From contig CM077665.1 of the NCBI GenBank assembly GCA_039707655.1, positions 444,415,531 through 444,479,530 on the forward strand: a stretch of 64,000 nucleotides of DNA, written 5' to 3'. Under the pieces are notes generated by a model. The model saw nothing but the letters and a program-made list of their open reading frames with translations. It searched no databases and had not been told where the DNA came from. How positions within the stretch are numbered: the first letter of the stretch is position 1; each line of letters starts with the position of its first letter. The position numbers were made by a program, and so were the translations under genes. Below, piece by piece: positions 47,558 to 57,449 of this stretch. The stretch comes from Elymus sibiricus. Its lineage: Eukaryota; Streptophyta; Magnoliopsida; Poales; Poaceae.

Positions 47558-49074
47558 TGATGACCCACAAGTATAGGGGATCAATCGTAGTCCTTTCGAT
47601 AAGTAAGAGTGTAGAACCCAAGGAGGAGCAGAACGAAATGACAAGTGGTTTTCAGCAATGTAATTTCTGCAAGCACTGAAATTGTAGGTAACAGATAGTT
47701 TGATAGCAAGATAATTGGTAACGAGCAAGTAACGGTAACGGTAAATAAAGTGCAGCAAGGTAGCCCAATCCGTTTTTGGCAAAGTACATGCCAGAACAAT
47801 CTCTAGTAATAGGCAAAGTGTTCTTGAGGGTACACGAGAATTACATCTAGTCACTTTTATCATGTTGCTTTGATTTGTGTTCGCTACTTTGATAATTTGA
47901 TATGTGGGTGGACCGGTGCTTGGGTGTTGTTCTTACTTGAACAACCTCCCACTTATGATTAACCCCCTCACAAGCATCCGCAACTACGAGAAAAGTATTA
48001 AGATAAAATCTAACCATAGCATTAAACGTTTGAATCCAAATCAGCCCCTTACGAAGTAGCGCATAAACTAGGGTTTAAGCTTCTGTCACTCTAGCAACCC
48101 ATCATCTAATAACTACTCCACATTGCATTCCCTTAGGCCCAAGGATGGTGAAGTGTCATGTAGTCGACGTTCACATGACACCATTAAGGGAACCACAACA
48201 TACATATTATCAAAATATCGAACACATATCAAATTCACATGATTACTTGCAACCTGACTTCTCCCGTGACCTCAAGAACAAAGGTAACTACTCACAAATA
48301 ATATTCATGCTCAAGATCAGAGGGGTATTGAATAGAATAATGGATCTGAACATATAATCTGCCACCAAATAAACCATATAGTAATCAACTACAAGATGTA
48401 ATCAACACTACTAGTCACCCACAGGTACCAATCTGAGGTTCCGGTACAAAGATTGAACACAAGAGATGAACTAGGGTTTGAGAGGAGATGGTGTTGTTGA
48501 AGATGTTGATGAAGGTTGGCCTCCCAAAGATGAGAGGGGTGTTGGTGATGACGATGGCTTCGATTTCTCCCTCCGGGAGGGAAGTTCCCCCGGCGGAATC
48601 GCTACGCTGGAGGGCAAAAGTGCTCCTGCCCAAGTTCCGCCTCGAGACGGCGGAGTTCCGTCCCAAAAGTCCTCTCCTTATTTTTTCTAGGTCAAAAGAC
48701 CCTATATACCAGAAGATGGGCACCGAAGGTGGGCCGAGGAGGGCACAACCCACCAGGGCGCGCCAGGGGGGGCTGGCGCGCCCTGGTGTCTTGTGCCCAT
48801 CAGGGTGGCCCCCTCCGGTAGTTATTTGCTCCAATATTTTTCATATATTCCAAAAATATTCTCCGTAAAGTTTCAGCTTCTTTGGAGATGTGCAGAATAG
48901 GTATCTCTGATGTGGTTTTTCAGGTCCAAAATTCCAGCTGCCGGTATTCTCCCTCTTTGTGTAAACATTGCATATTATGAGAGAAAATGCATTAGAATCA
49001 CCCCCTAAAGCATTATTATTCAACAAAACACAATAAATAACAGTAGGAAATCATGATGCAAAATGGACGTATCA
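47558..49074 (-). repeat. Element B 5' LTR (1,517 bp)
   Basis: Minus-strand start TGATACGTCC at 49074, end GGTCATCA at 47558. Inverted-repeat module about 48741-48800; TATA sequence GGTATATAGG at about 48701-48710. Right target copy TATAT at 49075-49079. Confidence 0.92.
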
Positions 49075-51267
49075 TATATTCTCTGAGTTTTGTGAAAAGA
49101 TTGTGGAGGTTTTCTTGGATGATTTTTCCGTTTACGAAACTTCTTTTGATGATTCCTTAAGCAACCTTGATCGAGTTTTGCAGAGATGTGAACAAACTAA
49201 TCTCGTCTTGAATTGGGAGAAGTGCCACTTTATGGTTAATGAAGGTATTGTCTTGGGGCATAAAATATCTGAACGAGGTATTGAGGTGGATAATGCTAAA
49301 GTTGATGCAATTGAGAAAATGCCATGTCCTAAAGATATTAAAGGTATTCGGAGTTTCCTTGGTCATGCTGGTTTCTATAGGTGGTTCATTAAAGTCTTCT
49401 CTAAAATTTCTAGGCCTCTTACTAATCTTTTACAAAAGGATATTCCATTTTTTTTATGATGATTGTGTAGAAGCCTTTGAAACACTCAAGAAAGCCTTAA
49501 CTTCTGCACCTATCGTTCAACCACCTGATTGGAACTTGCCTTTTGAAATTATGTGTGATGCTAGCGATTATGCTGTTGGCGCTGTTCTAGGACAAAGAGT
49601 TGATAAGAAATTAAATGTTATCCATTATGCTAGCAAAACTCTAGACAATGCCCAACGAAATTATGCTACTACTGAAAAAGAATTTTTAGCAGTTGTGTTT
49701 GCTTGTGATAAATTTAGATCCTACATTGTTGATTCCAAAGTTATTGTTCACACCGATCATGCTGCTATAAAATATCTTATGGAAAAGAAAGATGCTAAAC
49801 CTAGACTCATTAGGTGGGTTCTCTTGCTTCAATAATTTGATTTACATATCATTGGTAGGAAGGGAGCTGAGAACCTCGTAGCTGATAACTTGTCTAGGTT
49901 AGAAAATATTCTTGATGACCCACTACCTATTGATGATAGCTTTCCTGATGAACAGTTAGCTGCAATAAATGTTTCTCAAAACACTCCTTGGTATGCCGAT
50001 TATGCTAACTACATTGTTGCTAAATATATAACACCTAGTTTCACATACCAACAAAAGAAAAAAATTCTTCTATGATTTAAGACATTACTTCTGGGATGAC
50101 CCACATCTTTATAAAGAAGGAGTAGATGGTATTATTAGACGTTGTGTACCTGAGCATGAACAGGAACAAATCCTACAGAAATGTCATTCCGAAGCCTATG
50201 GAGGACATCATGCCGGAGATAAAACTGCTCACAAGGTATTGCAATCTGGTTTTTATCGGTCTACTCTCTTCAAGGATGCCCGTAAGTTTGTCTTGTCTTG
50301 TGATGAATGTCAAAGAATTGGTAATATCGGTAAGCGTCAGGAAATGCCTATGAATTATTCACTTGTTGTTAAACCATTTGATGTATGGGGTTTTGATTAT
50401 ATGGGACCTTTTCCTTCCTCCAATGGGTACACTCACATTTTGGTTGCTGTTGATTATGTCACTAAGTGGGTAGAAGCTATTCCAACTAGTAGTGTTGATC
50501 ATAACACCTCCATTAAAATGCTTAAAGAAGTTATCTTCCCGAGGTTTGGAGTCCCTAGATATTTAATGACTGATGGTGGTTCGCACTTTATTCATGGTGC
50601 TTTCCATAAGATGCTTGCTAAATATGATGTTAACCATAGAATTGCATCACCCTATCATCCTCAATCTAGTGTTCAAGTTGAGCTTAGCAATAGAGAAATA
50701 AAATTAATATTACAAAAAAGTGTCAATAGGTCTCGAAAGAATTGGTCTAAGAAACTAGATGATGCACTTTGGGCCTATAGAACAGCTTATAAAAATCCTA
50801 TGGTTATGTCTCCATACAAAATGGTATATAGAAAAGCTTGTCATTTGCCTCTAGAGTTAGAACACAAAGCATTTTGGGAAATTAAAGAACTCAATTATGA
50901 TTTCAAACTTGCCGGTGCGAAGAGGTTATTTGATATTAGCTCACTAGATGAATGGAGAACCCAAGCTTATGAAAATGCCGAACTATTCAAAGAAAAAGTT
51001 AAAAGATGGCATGACAAAATAATACAAAAGCGGGAATTCAAAGTTGGAGAATATGTTCTTTTGTATAACTCTCGTTTAAGATTTTTTGTAGGCAAGCTTC
51101 TTTCCAAATGGGAAGGACCATATGTTATCGAAGAGGTTTATCGTTCTGGAGCTATCAAGATTAATAATGCCGAAGGTACTAACCCGAAGGTGGTCAATGG
51201 ACAAAGGATTAAACACTATATCTCTGGTACGCCTATTAATGTTGAAGCAATGTTATCCAAACCATGA
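49075..51267 (+). pseudogene. Element A RT end, RNase H and integrase, second part of pol
   Basis: Resumes element A after B. RT active site VFLDDFSV, both Asp kept; [14 protein letters not shown] marks the RT end. A frameshift in a T run near 49450 leads into RNase H ([32 protein letters not shown]), with a TAA at about 49833. Another frameshift near 50060 precedes integrase: GGHHAGDKTAHKV and CDECQ, FDYMGPF, YLMTDGG and VQVELSNRE, so its D, D and E are intact. The C-terminal part has [14 protein letters not shown]. The end at 51267 is shifted relative to B. Confidence 0.9.
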
Positions 51268-51437
51268 CACCGGAGGAACACATCAAAGAAACCTTCCGGA
51301 ACACTCCAGAATTCTGAAAAAGAGGAGGTACGTTATACGGTAAGTAAACGGACTCCGAAAAATCCGCAAAAATATTTTCTGTCAGTTTTGGAATATTACA
51401 AAAATTAGGAATGTAAGAAATAAACAGGAAAGCAACC

Positions 51438-51575
51438 GAGGTGAGCACGATACACCAGGGCGCGCCAGCCCTTCCAGGCACACCCTGGTGGGTTGTGCCC
51501 ACCTCAAACACCGTCCCGACTCCGTTTTCCTTCCATATTCTTGATTCCCAAGATAAAAAAATCTTCATATATACC
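51438..51575 (+). promoter_or_regulatory. Internal LTR-like promoter before the A accessory ORF
   Basis: GAGGTGAGCACGATACACC followed by the GGGCGCGCC arm, a short centre and CCCTGGTGGGTTGTGCCC (about 51438-51502), then CATATATACCCCC (TATA at about 51568-51573), 90 bp before the ATG at 51663. Same layout as in B and as in the LTR promoters. Activity is inferred. Confidence 0.5.
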
Positions 51576-51662
51576 CCCGATCATTTTGACCACCGCATCG
51601 CAGAAAAATCCCCTGTTCTTGTTTCATGTTGTTTTCCTATCAGATCTATCAAGCCTGGCATC

Positions 51663-52064
51663 ATGTCTTCTCCCTCCTCCAATAACGTAGAAGAAGATGC
51701 CTGGCTGATGAAGATGGAGCTGAAGAGAGAGGAGCCAAAAGAAGCCAATAATGAAGACAAGGGCAAGGAAGCTATGAAGGATCAAGCTCCGGAGGGAGGG
51801 CAATCCATGCTAACAGAAGAGGAGGAAGAAGAAGATATCCTTCAACCTTATTACAATCATCTCACCCCCACTGAAATTGAAGCTTTTAGGTCTTTTGAAG
51901 CGGTTCGTGTTCAGAATAAATTTCTCACTCGTGAAAATATTTTGCTAGAGGAACACATCATCACCCTTCGGAGAGTGATCCGCAAATTGGAGTACCTATT
52001 GAGTCTGAAGTGTGACACTTCATCACCGCCATCTTCATCATCTTCACCACCAAAGGAGACTTGA
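51663..52064 (+). CDS. Element A accessory ORF (133 aa), charged coiled-coil protein
   Basis: Starts MSSPSSNNVEEDAW at 51663 and ends SSPPSSSSSPPKET. The first 60 residues are rich in Glu and Lys (KMELKREEPKEANNEDKGK). An acidic run EEEEEEDI follows. Residues about 85-118 (VRVQNKFLTRENILLEEHI, then TLRRVIRKLEYLL) predict a coiled coil. It matches the B accessory protein in place, length, coiled coil and C-terminal tail, but the N-terminal two thirds show no clear similarity. No domain recognised; no membrane segment. The frame is open although the A pol is broken. Confidence 0.6.
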   Translation: MSSPSSNNVEEDAWLMKMELKREEPKEANNEDKGKEAMKDQAPEGGQSMLTEEEEEEDILQPYYNHLTPTEIEAFRSFEAVRVQNKFLTRENILLEEHIITLRRVIRKLEYLLSLKCDTSSPPSSSSSPPKET

Positions 52065-53655
52065 GTACACGGGTATGGGCACTCCCCTTGGCTTGAGCCA
52101 AGCTTGGGGGAGGTGCCCCGGTATCGTATCACCATCACTTTAATTTACCTTTACCTATTTTAGTTCGATCTTTAGCTCTTTCGTGATTTAGTTGAATAAA
52201 AGTTTAGTATGATCTATTTTTGAGTGTTAGTTTCGTGATCTATCTATCTATGTAATCGAGTGAGAGTTATATAATAAAGTTTAGTTTGAGCCTTTGCTTC
52301 TTTACTTTCTTGTTCCAATGAAAATAGAAAGGAAATAAATGAAAAGAATCATATGATAATCTTATGTAAGTAATGACATCACATAAGGAAAAGTATAAGT
52401 GGTAAAATTTATTGGAGATTGACAAACATAGCATTTGTCAATTATGCAATTCATGAAAGAATTAATAAGGGAAGAGAAGATTCACATGCAAATACACTAT
52501 CCTGGACATCTTTTATGATTGTGAGCCCCCATTAAATATTATATGTCAAAATTGTTGACGTTGGACAAGGAAGACAACGTAATGATTTATGTTTGTTCAT
52601 ATTCACATAGAAGTTATATTGTCATAGATCATTCAACATGTGGTGCTTGATCAATATCTTTGCTAGCCAAAAATTCCGCACTAAGTAGAGATACTACTTG
52701 TGCATCCAAAAACCCAAAACCCAAATTTATGTTTTGAGAGTCCACCATACCTACTTACGGATCGAGTAAGATCCTTCAAGTTGTCATCAGTGCACTAAGG
52801 CAATCAAAACTGCTTCTAAATGTGTTTGATCAATTAATGTAAGAGAAAATTGAGCGTTGTACGAACTTATGATGGCAAAGTAATAAAAGTGACGGACTGC
52901 ATAATAAAGGTTGCTATCATAGGGGGCAATATAGCGTGACGTTCTTTTACATTAAGGGATTTGGCATACAAACCAAAAAGCGCATGACAACCTCTGCTTC
53001 CCTCTGCGAAGGGCCTATCTTTTACTTTTATGTATTTACTTTTATGCAAGAGTGAAAGTATCCTTCCCTATTCCTTTTTACCTTTTCTTTTTGCAAGCAT
53101 CATGTGGTGAGGAAAGATCTAGGCACATATATCCAGTTGGATATGAGTGAGCATGAGTTATTATTGTTGACATCACCCTTGAGGTGAATACGTTGGGAGG
53201 CGAAACTATAAGCCCCTATCTTTCTATGTGTCCGGTTGAAAAATCTTCCTCATGGGTATGATGTGAGTGTTAGCAATCATAGAAGACTAAATGATGGTTT
53301 AGTATGTGGACTTGCCAAAAGGCCCCGACACGAGACCCTTCCTGAAAATATGATGAATTGTAGTTGCAAAGTTAACTGAGAAAATAGTTTGTTGGTTTTC
53401 AATAAGGTTTATGCTTTATACTTCTATGATGTGATGAATTGTTACTTGTTCATGAGAAGTTGTATGATGAAGTTATATAATAAAAGTCATATGAATAAGT
53501 TATATGATAAAGTTTGTTGCTTCTATGATAATAAGCAGGATGCTACTATGTTCGTATTTTGTTTTTATCGACGCCTCTCTCTCTCTAACCATGTTGACAT
53601 GTTTTTCGATATCGGCTTTCGCTTGAGGACAAGCGAGGTCTAAGCTTGGGGGAGT
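52065..53655 (+). other. Element A 3' non-coding region and purine tract
   Basis: About 1.6 kb without a supported gene, matching 20393-21974 of B. It ends in the purine tract AAGCTTGGGGGAGT at 53642-53655, next to the 3' LTR. Confidence 0.7.
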
Positions 53656-55153
53656 TGATTTCCTATTGTTATTTATAATGTTTTTATGCATAATAATGCT
53701 TTAGGAAGTGATTCTGATGCCTTTTCTCTCATACTATGCAAGGTTTGCACAAAGAGGGAGAATACCGGCAGCTAGAATTCTGGACCTGAAAAAAGCATAT
53801 CAGAGATACCTATTCTGCACATCTCCAAATAAGCTGAAACTTCACGGAGAATTATTTTAGAATATATGAAAAATACTGGAGCAAATAACTACCGGAGAGG
53901 GGCCACCTGGTGAGTACAAGACACCGGGGCACGCCAGGCCCCCCCGGCGTGCCCTGGTGGGTTGTGCTCAGCACGGTCCACCTCTGGTGCCCATCTTCTG
54001 GTATTTAAGGTCTTTTTACCTAGAAAAAATAAGGAGAGGACTTTCAGGACGGTACACCGCCGTCTCGAGGCGGACCTTGGGCAGGAGCACTTTTGCCCTT
54101 CGGCGGAGCGATTCCGCCGGGGGAACTTCCCTCCCGGAGGGGGAAATCGAAGCCATCATCATCACCAACACCCCTCTCATCTTTGGGAGGCCAATCTTCA
54201 TCAACATATTCAACAGCACCATCTCCTCTCAAACCCTAGTTCATCTCTTGTGTTCAATCTTTGTACCGGAACCTCAGATTGGTACCTGTGGGTGACTAGT
54301 AGTGTTGATTACATCTTGTAGTTGATTACTATATGGTTTATTTGGTGGAAGATTATATGTTCAGATCCATTATGCTATTAAATACCCCTCTGATCTTGAG
54401 CATGAATATTATTTGTGAGTATTTACCTTTGTTCTTGAGGTCACGGGAGAAGTCATGTTGCAAGTAATCATGTGAATTTGATATGTGTTCGATATTTTGA
54501 TGATATGTATGTTGTGATTCCCTTAGTGGTGTCATGTGAACGTCGACTACATGACACTTCATCATCCTTGGGCCTAAGGGAATGCATTGTGGAGTAGTTA
54601 TTAGATGATGGGTTGCTAGAGTGACAGAAGCTTAAACCCTCGTTTATGCGATACTTCGTAAGGGGTTGATTTGGATCCAAAAGTTTAATGCTATGGTTAG
54701 ATTTTATCTTAATACTTTTCTCGTAGTTGCGAATGCTTGCGAGGGGGTTAATCATAAGTGGGAGGTTTGTTCAAGTAAGAACAGCACCCAAGTACCGATA
54801 CACCCACATATCAAATTATCAAAGTAGCGAACGCAAATCAAACCAACATGATAAAAGTGACTAGATGAAATTCCCGTGTACCCTCAAGAACACTTTGCCT
54901 ATTATAAGAGACTGTTCTGGCCTGTCCTTTGCCACAAAAGGATTGGGCTACCTTGCTGCACTTTATTTACTGTTACCGTTACTTGCTCGTTACCAATCAT
55001 CTTGCTATCAAACTATCTGTTACGTACAATTTCAGTGCTTGCAGAAATTACCTTGCGGAAAACCGCTTGTCGTCTCCTTCTGCTCCTTGTTGGGTTCGAC
55101 ACTCTTACTTATCAAAAGGACTACGATTGACCCCCTACACTTGTGCGTCATCA
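53656..55153 (+). repeat. Element A 3' LTR (1,498 bp), first 22 bp lost
   Basis: It starts TGATTTCCTATTG, which matches position 23 of the 5' LTR. The missing piece lies between two TGAT words, so a short-repeat deletion removed the terminal TGATACGTCC. Inverted-repeat module at about 53905-53970; the TATA-like TATTTAAG is at about 54001-54008. Ends GCGTCATCA, then the target copy GGGAG. Confidence 0.88.
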
Positions 55154-55158
55154 GGGAG

Positions 55159-55649
55159 TAAAGAGGACTTGATACTTAATGCTATGGTTGGGTTTTACCT
55201 TAATGATCTTTGGTAGTTGCGGATGATAGTTAGAGTTCCAATCATAAGTGCATATGATCCAAGTACGGAAAGTATGATAGCTCATGCCTCTCCCTCATAT
55301 AAAATTGCAATAATGATTACCGGTCTAGTTATCAATTGCCTAGGGACAAATAACCTTCTTGTTTGACAAAAGCTTTCTACTCAACAACTAACTTTTATTA
55401 TCCTGCAATTTACTCATAGTTTTATTCCCGTAAAGTATTTCTAGTTTTATTCGTGCAAACTATCCTATCACCTACAAAATAGTTTCATACTTGTTCTAGG
55501 TAAAGCAAACGTTAAAGTGTGCGTAGAGTTGTATCGGTGGTCGATAGAACTTGAGGGAATATTTGTTCTACCTTTATTTCCTCGTTGGGTTCGACACTCT
55601 TATTTATCCAAAAAGGCTACAAACGATCCCCTACACTTGTGGGTTATCA
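55159..55649 (+). repeat. Element E 5' LTR, second part
   Basis: Continues the LTR from 14762 and ends CTTGTGGGTTATCA. The rejoined LTR has the same length class (about 1.5 kb) as those of A and B and a related end. Confidence 0.75.
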
Positions 55650-55660
55650 AGACCTTTTTC

Positions 55661-55678
55661 TGGCGCCGTTGCCAGGGA
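55661..55678 (+). other. Element E primer-binding site
   Basis: TGGCGCCGTTGCCAGGGA, 11 bases after the LTR, one base from the complement of the plant tRNA-Asp 3' end. Confidence 0.7.
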
Positions 55679-55773
55679 GCAATAGTGTGGGGTGAATATT
55701 CTCGTGTGTGCTTGTTTGCTTTATCACTAAGTATTTTTTATTTTCTGTTATTAGTTGTTTTATATCTTTAGTT

Positions 55774-56976
55774 ATGGATATGGAACACGAAACACCAAAA
55801 AAATTAGTGGTACTTGCTACTCATGGAGATGGGGAACCTCCTAAAACCCTCGATGCTCATTATGTGGGATACGTTAATTACTCCTTTGATAATCCTGAGA
55901 AATCCTCATTAAATTTTATAATGGGAGACACGTTGGATCAACGTGATTACTTTAGGGATTATCGCTTGTCTCCAAAAGGGAAACACTTATGGAATCAAAT
56001 TAGAATATTGCAATGGTTTGCTTGGGATGCATGCTTGAGATGTGACTTTACTTGTTGCTCTAAGATAAAGGCTCCACACCTTCCCTTTCAATGTTTATTT
56101 AATGATAATGAAACCTTGGCTTCTTATGCTAATGGTATTTATGATTACTATGATGTGGAACGAATAGAAGAATTTGTTGCTTTTAAAGGTGCTTATGAAA
56201 TTGCTTCTTTGCTTGAAAAGTATGATGATGTTCCTTATAAATCTGAAAAATTATCCATACTTAAATATTGCTATGATAATTATGAATACAATTATGATAT
56301 TATTGAATTTATTGAGAGAATGTCCGCTGCCTTGAAAGAAACTAAAATTTTGCAGGAATCTATGGAAGAAGAAATTGTCGAAATTGTGAGCTCATTAGAT
56401 GAAAAAGATGAGGAGCAGCGCGAAGAACAAAAAGAGAAAGAGCGGATTAGCTACCCATGCCCACCTTCTAATGAGATTAACTCTTCAACTCATGCATTAT
56501 TTAATCTCCCTTCGTGCTTACCGAAGGATGAATGCTATGATAATTGCTATGATCCCGTGGATTCTTTTGAAATATCCCTTTTTGATGAACTTGATACTTG
56601 CTATGCCTGTGGCCAAGATGCCAATATGAATTATGCATATGGAGATGAACTTGCTATAGTTCCTTATGTTAAGAATGAAATTGTTTCTATTGCACCCACA
56701 CATGATAGTCCTATTATCTTTTTGAATTCTCCCAACTACACTATATCGGAGAAGTTTGCTCTTATTAAGGATTATATTGATGGGTTGCGTTTTGCTACTA
56801 CACATGATGATTTTGATGAATATAATATGCATGTGCTTGCTGCTCCTACTTGCAATTATTATGAGAGAGGAACTACATCTCCACCTCTTTATGTTTCCAA
56901 TACGATAAAATTGCAAAAAACTATTTATACTATGCATTGGCCTTTACTTGATGTGCATGAATTGTTCTTTTACTAG
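55774..56976 (+). CDS. Element E ORF of unknown function (400 aa)
   Basis: Starts MDMEHETPKKLVVLATHGDG at 55774, the first ATG after the primer site apart from an upstream ATG at 55708 that would add 22 hydrophobic residues. It is intact, acidic and rich in Tyr, Asp and Cys. Visible features: KGKHLWNQIRILQWFAWDAC near residue 75; CLRCDFTCC nearby, a possible metal-binding cysteine group; a Glu/Lys-rich stretch EDEEQREEQKEKE-like near 215; and CYDNCYDPVD. No gag, protease or RT motif is seen. It occupies the gag place of the element. The stop codon TAG at 56974-56976 falls on the border of a likely inserted sequence, so the native C-terminus may be missing. I recall similar wheat/barley hypothetical proteins but no function. 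Confidence 0.55.
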   Translation: MDMEHETPKKLVVLATHGDGEPPKTLDAHYVGYVNYSFDNPEKSSLNFIMGDTLDQRDYFRDYRLSPKGKHLWNQIRILQWFAWDACLRCDFTCCSKIKAPHLPFQCLFNDNETLASYANGIYDYYDVERIEEFVAFKGAYEIASLLEKYDDVPYKSEKLSILKYCYDNYEYNYDIIEFIERMSAALKETKILQESMEEEIVEIVSSLDEKDEEQREEQKEKERISYPCPPSNEINSSTHALFNLPSCLPKDECYDNCYDPVDSFEISLFDELDTCYACGQDANMNYAYGDELAIVPYVKNEIVSIAPTHDSPIIFLNSPNYTISEKFALIKDYIDGLRFATTHDDFDEYNMHVLAAPTCNYYERGTTSPPLYVSNTIKLQKTIYTMHWPLLDVHELFFY

Positions 56977-57436
56977 CACGATGCCCGTGCGTTACTATGA
57001 AAGTAAAATATGAGTAAGGTCACGGTTTAAGAGCATAATTTTGAGTTGGAGTCACATTTCGCATTTTGTTATTTGTGCATTCTTCAAGTGTGAAAGTAGT
57101 AGTGTACTTGTTAATTTGTTTTAGATTCCACATGTGAGTAAAGTGGGAAAGGAAAGTAGGATGGCGATTTACGAATCTGCATTTGTTTATTTATGTCTCT
57201 TGGAAGGTTGCTAGTCCCACATGTGGGTAAGGATGCATTTTTTATTGGTGAAGGTTGTTGGTCCCACAAGTGAATTCACCACCAACTCCAACATTTATAA
57301 GTAGGAAAGAAGACATGCTGATGCATAGGAAGAGAGTTAGACTTCGTCATTGCATGATATATGTTGCTTTGTGCTCACTACTAAATTACAAATTATTGTT
57401 AATTAAAATTGGCTTTGATATACCTTGGGATCCGGG
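56973..57436 (-). mobile_element. Possible small Helitron fragment inserted at the end of the E ORF
   Basis: Read on the minus strand the sequence ends GCACGGGCATCGTGC then TAG: a perfect 5 bp stem hairpin (56976-56990) followed by CTAG and a host T, the form of a Helitron 3' end. The other end is unclear; a TCC at about 57437 on the minus strand could be the start. Element E sequence seems to resume near 57450 (TGAGCACTTTATGCC). The interior has no gene. Confidence 0.35.
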
Positions 57437-57449
57437 TGGATCCATTACT

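Larger units (their letters stand above)
18876..49074 (-). mobile_element. Element B: same family as A, inserted antisense in A, interrupted by C
   Basis: 3' LTR 18876-20392 and 5' LTR 47558-49074, both 1,517 bp, with target copies TATAT at 18871-18875 and 49075-49079. Order on the minus strand: LTR, primer site, gag-protease-RT, (element C), RNase H-integrase, accessory ORF, purine tract, LTR. By eye the two LTRs differ at about 80 of 1,517 positions (about 5%). Gag-pol stays in one frame but has nonsense codons and an integrase active-site change, so it cannot move itself. Confidence 0.92.
14763..55153 (+). mobile_element. Element A: Gypsy (Athila-like) LTR retrotransposon, interrupted by B
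   Basis: 5' LTR 14763-16282, 3' LTR 53656-55153, target copies GGGAG at 14758-14762 and 55154-55158. The internal order is primer site, gag-protease-RT, then (after element B) RT end, RNase H, integrase, an accessory ORF and a purine tract. The coding region is broken by several stops and frameshifts. The LTR with TATA and inverted repeat resembles the Sabrina/WHAM group of Triticeae elements, from memory. A partial eye comparison of about 190 LTR positions gave roughly ten differences. Confidence 0.9.
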
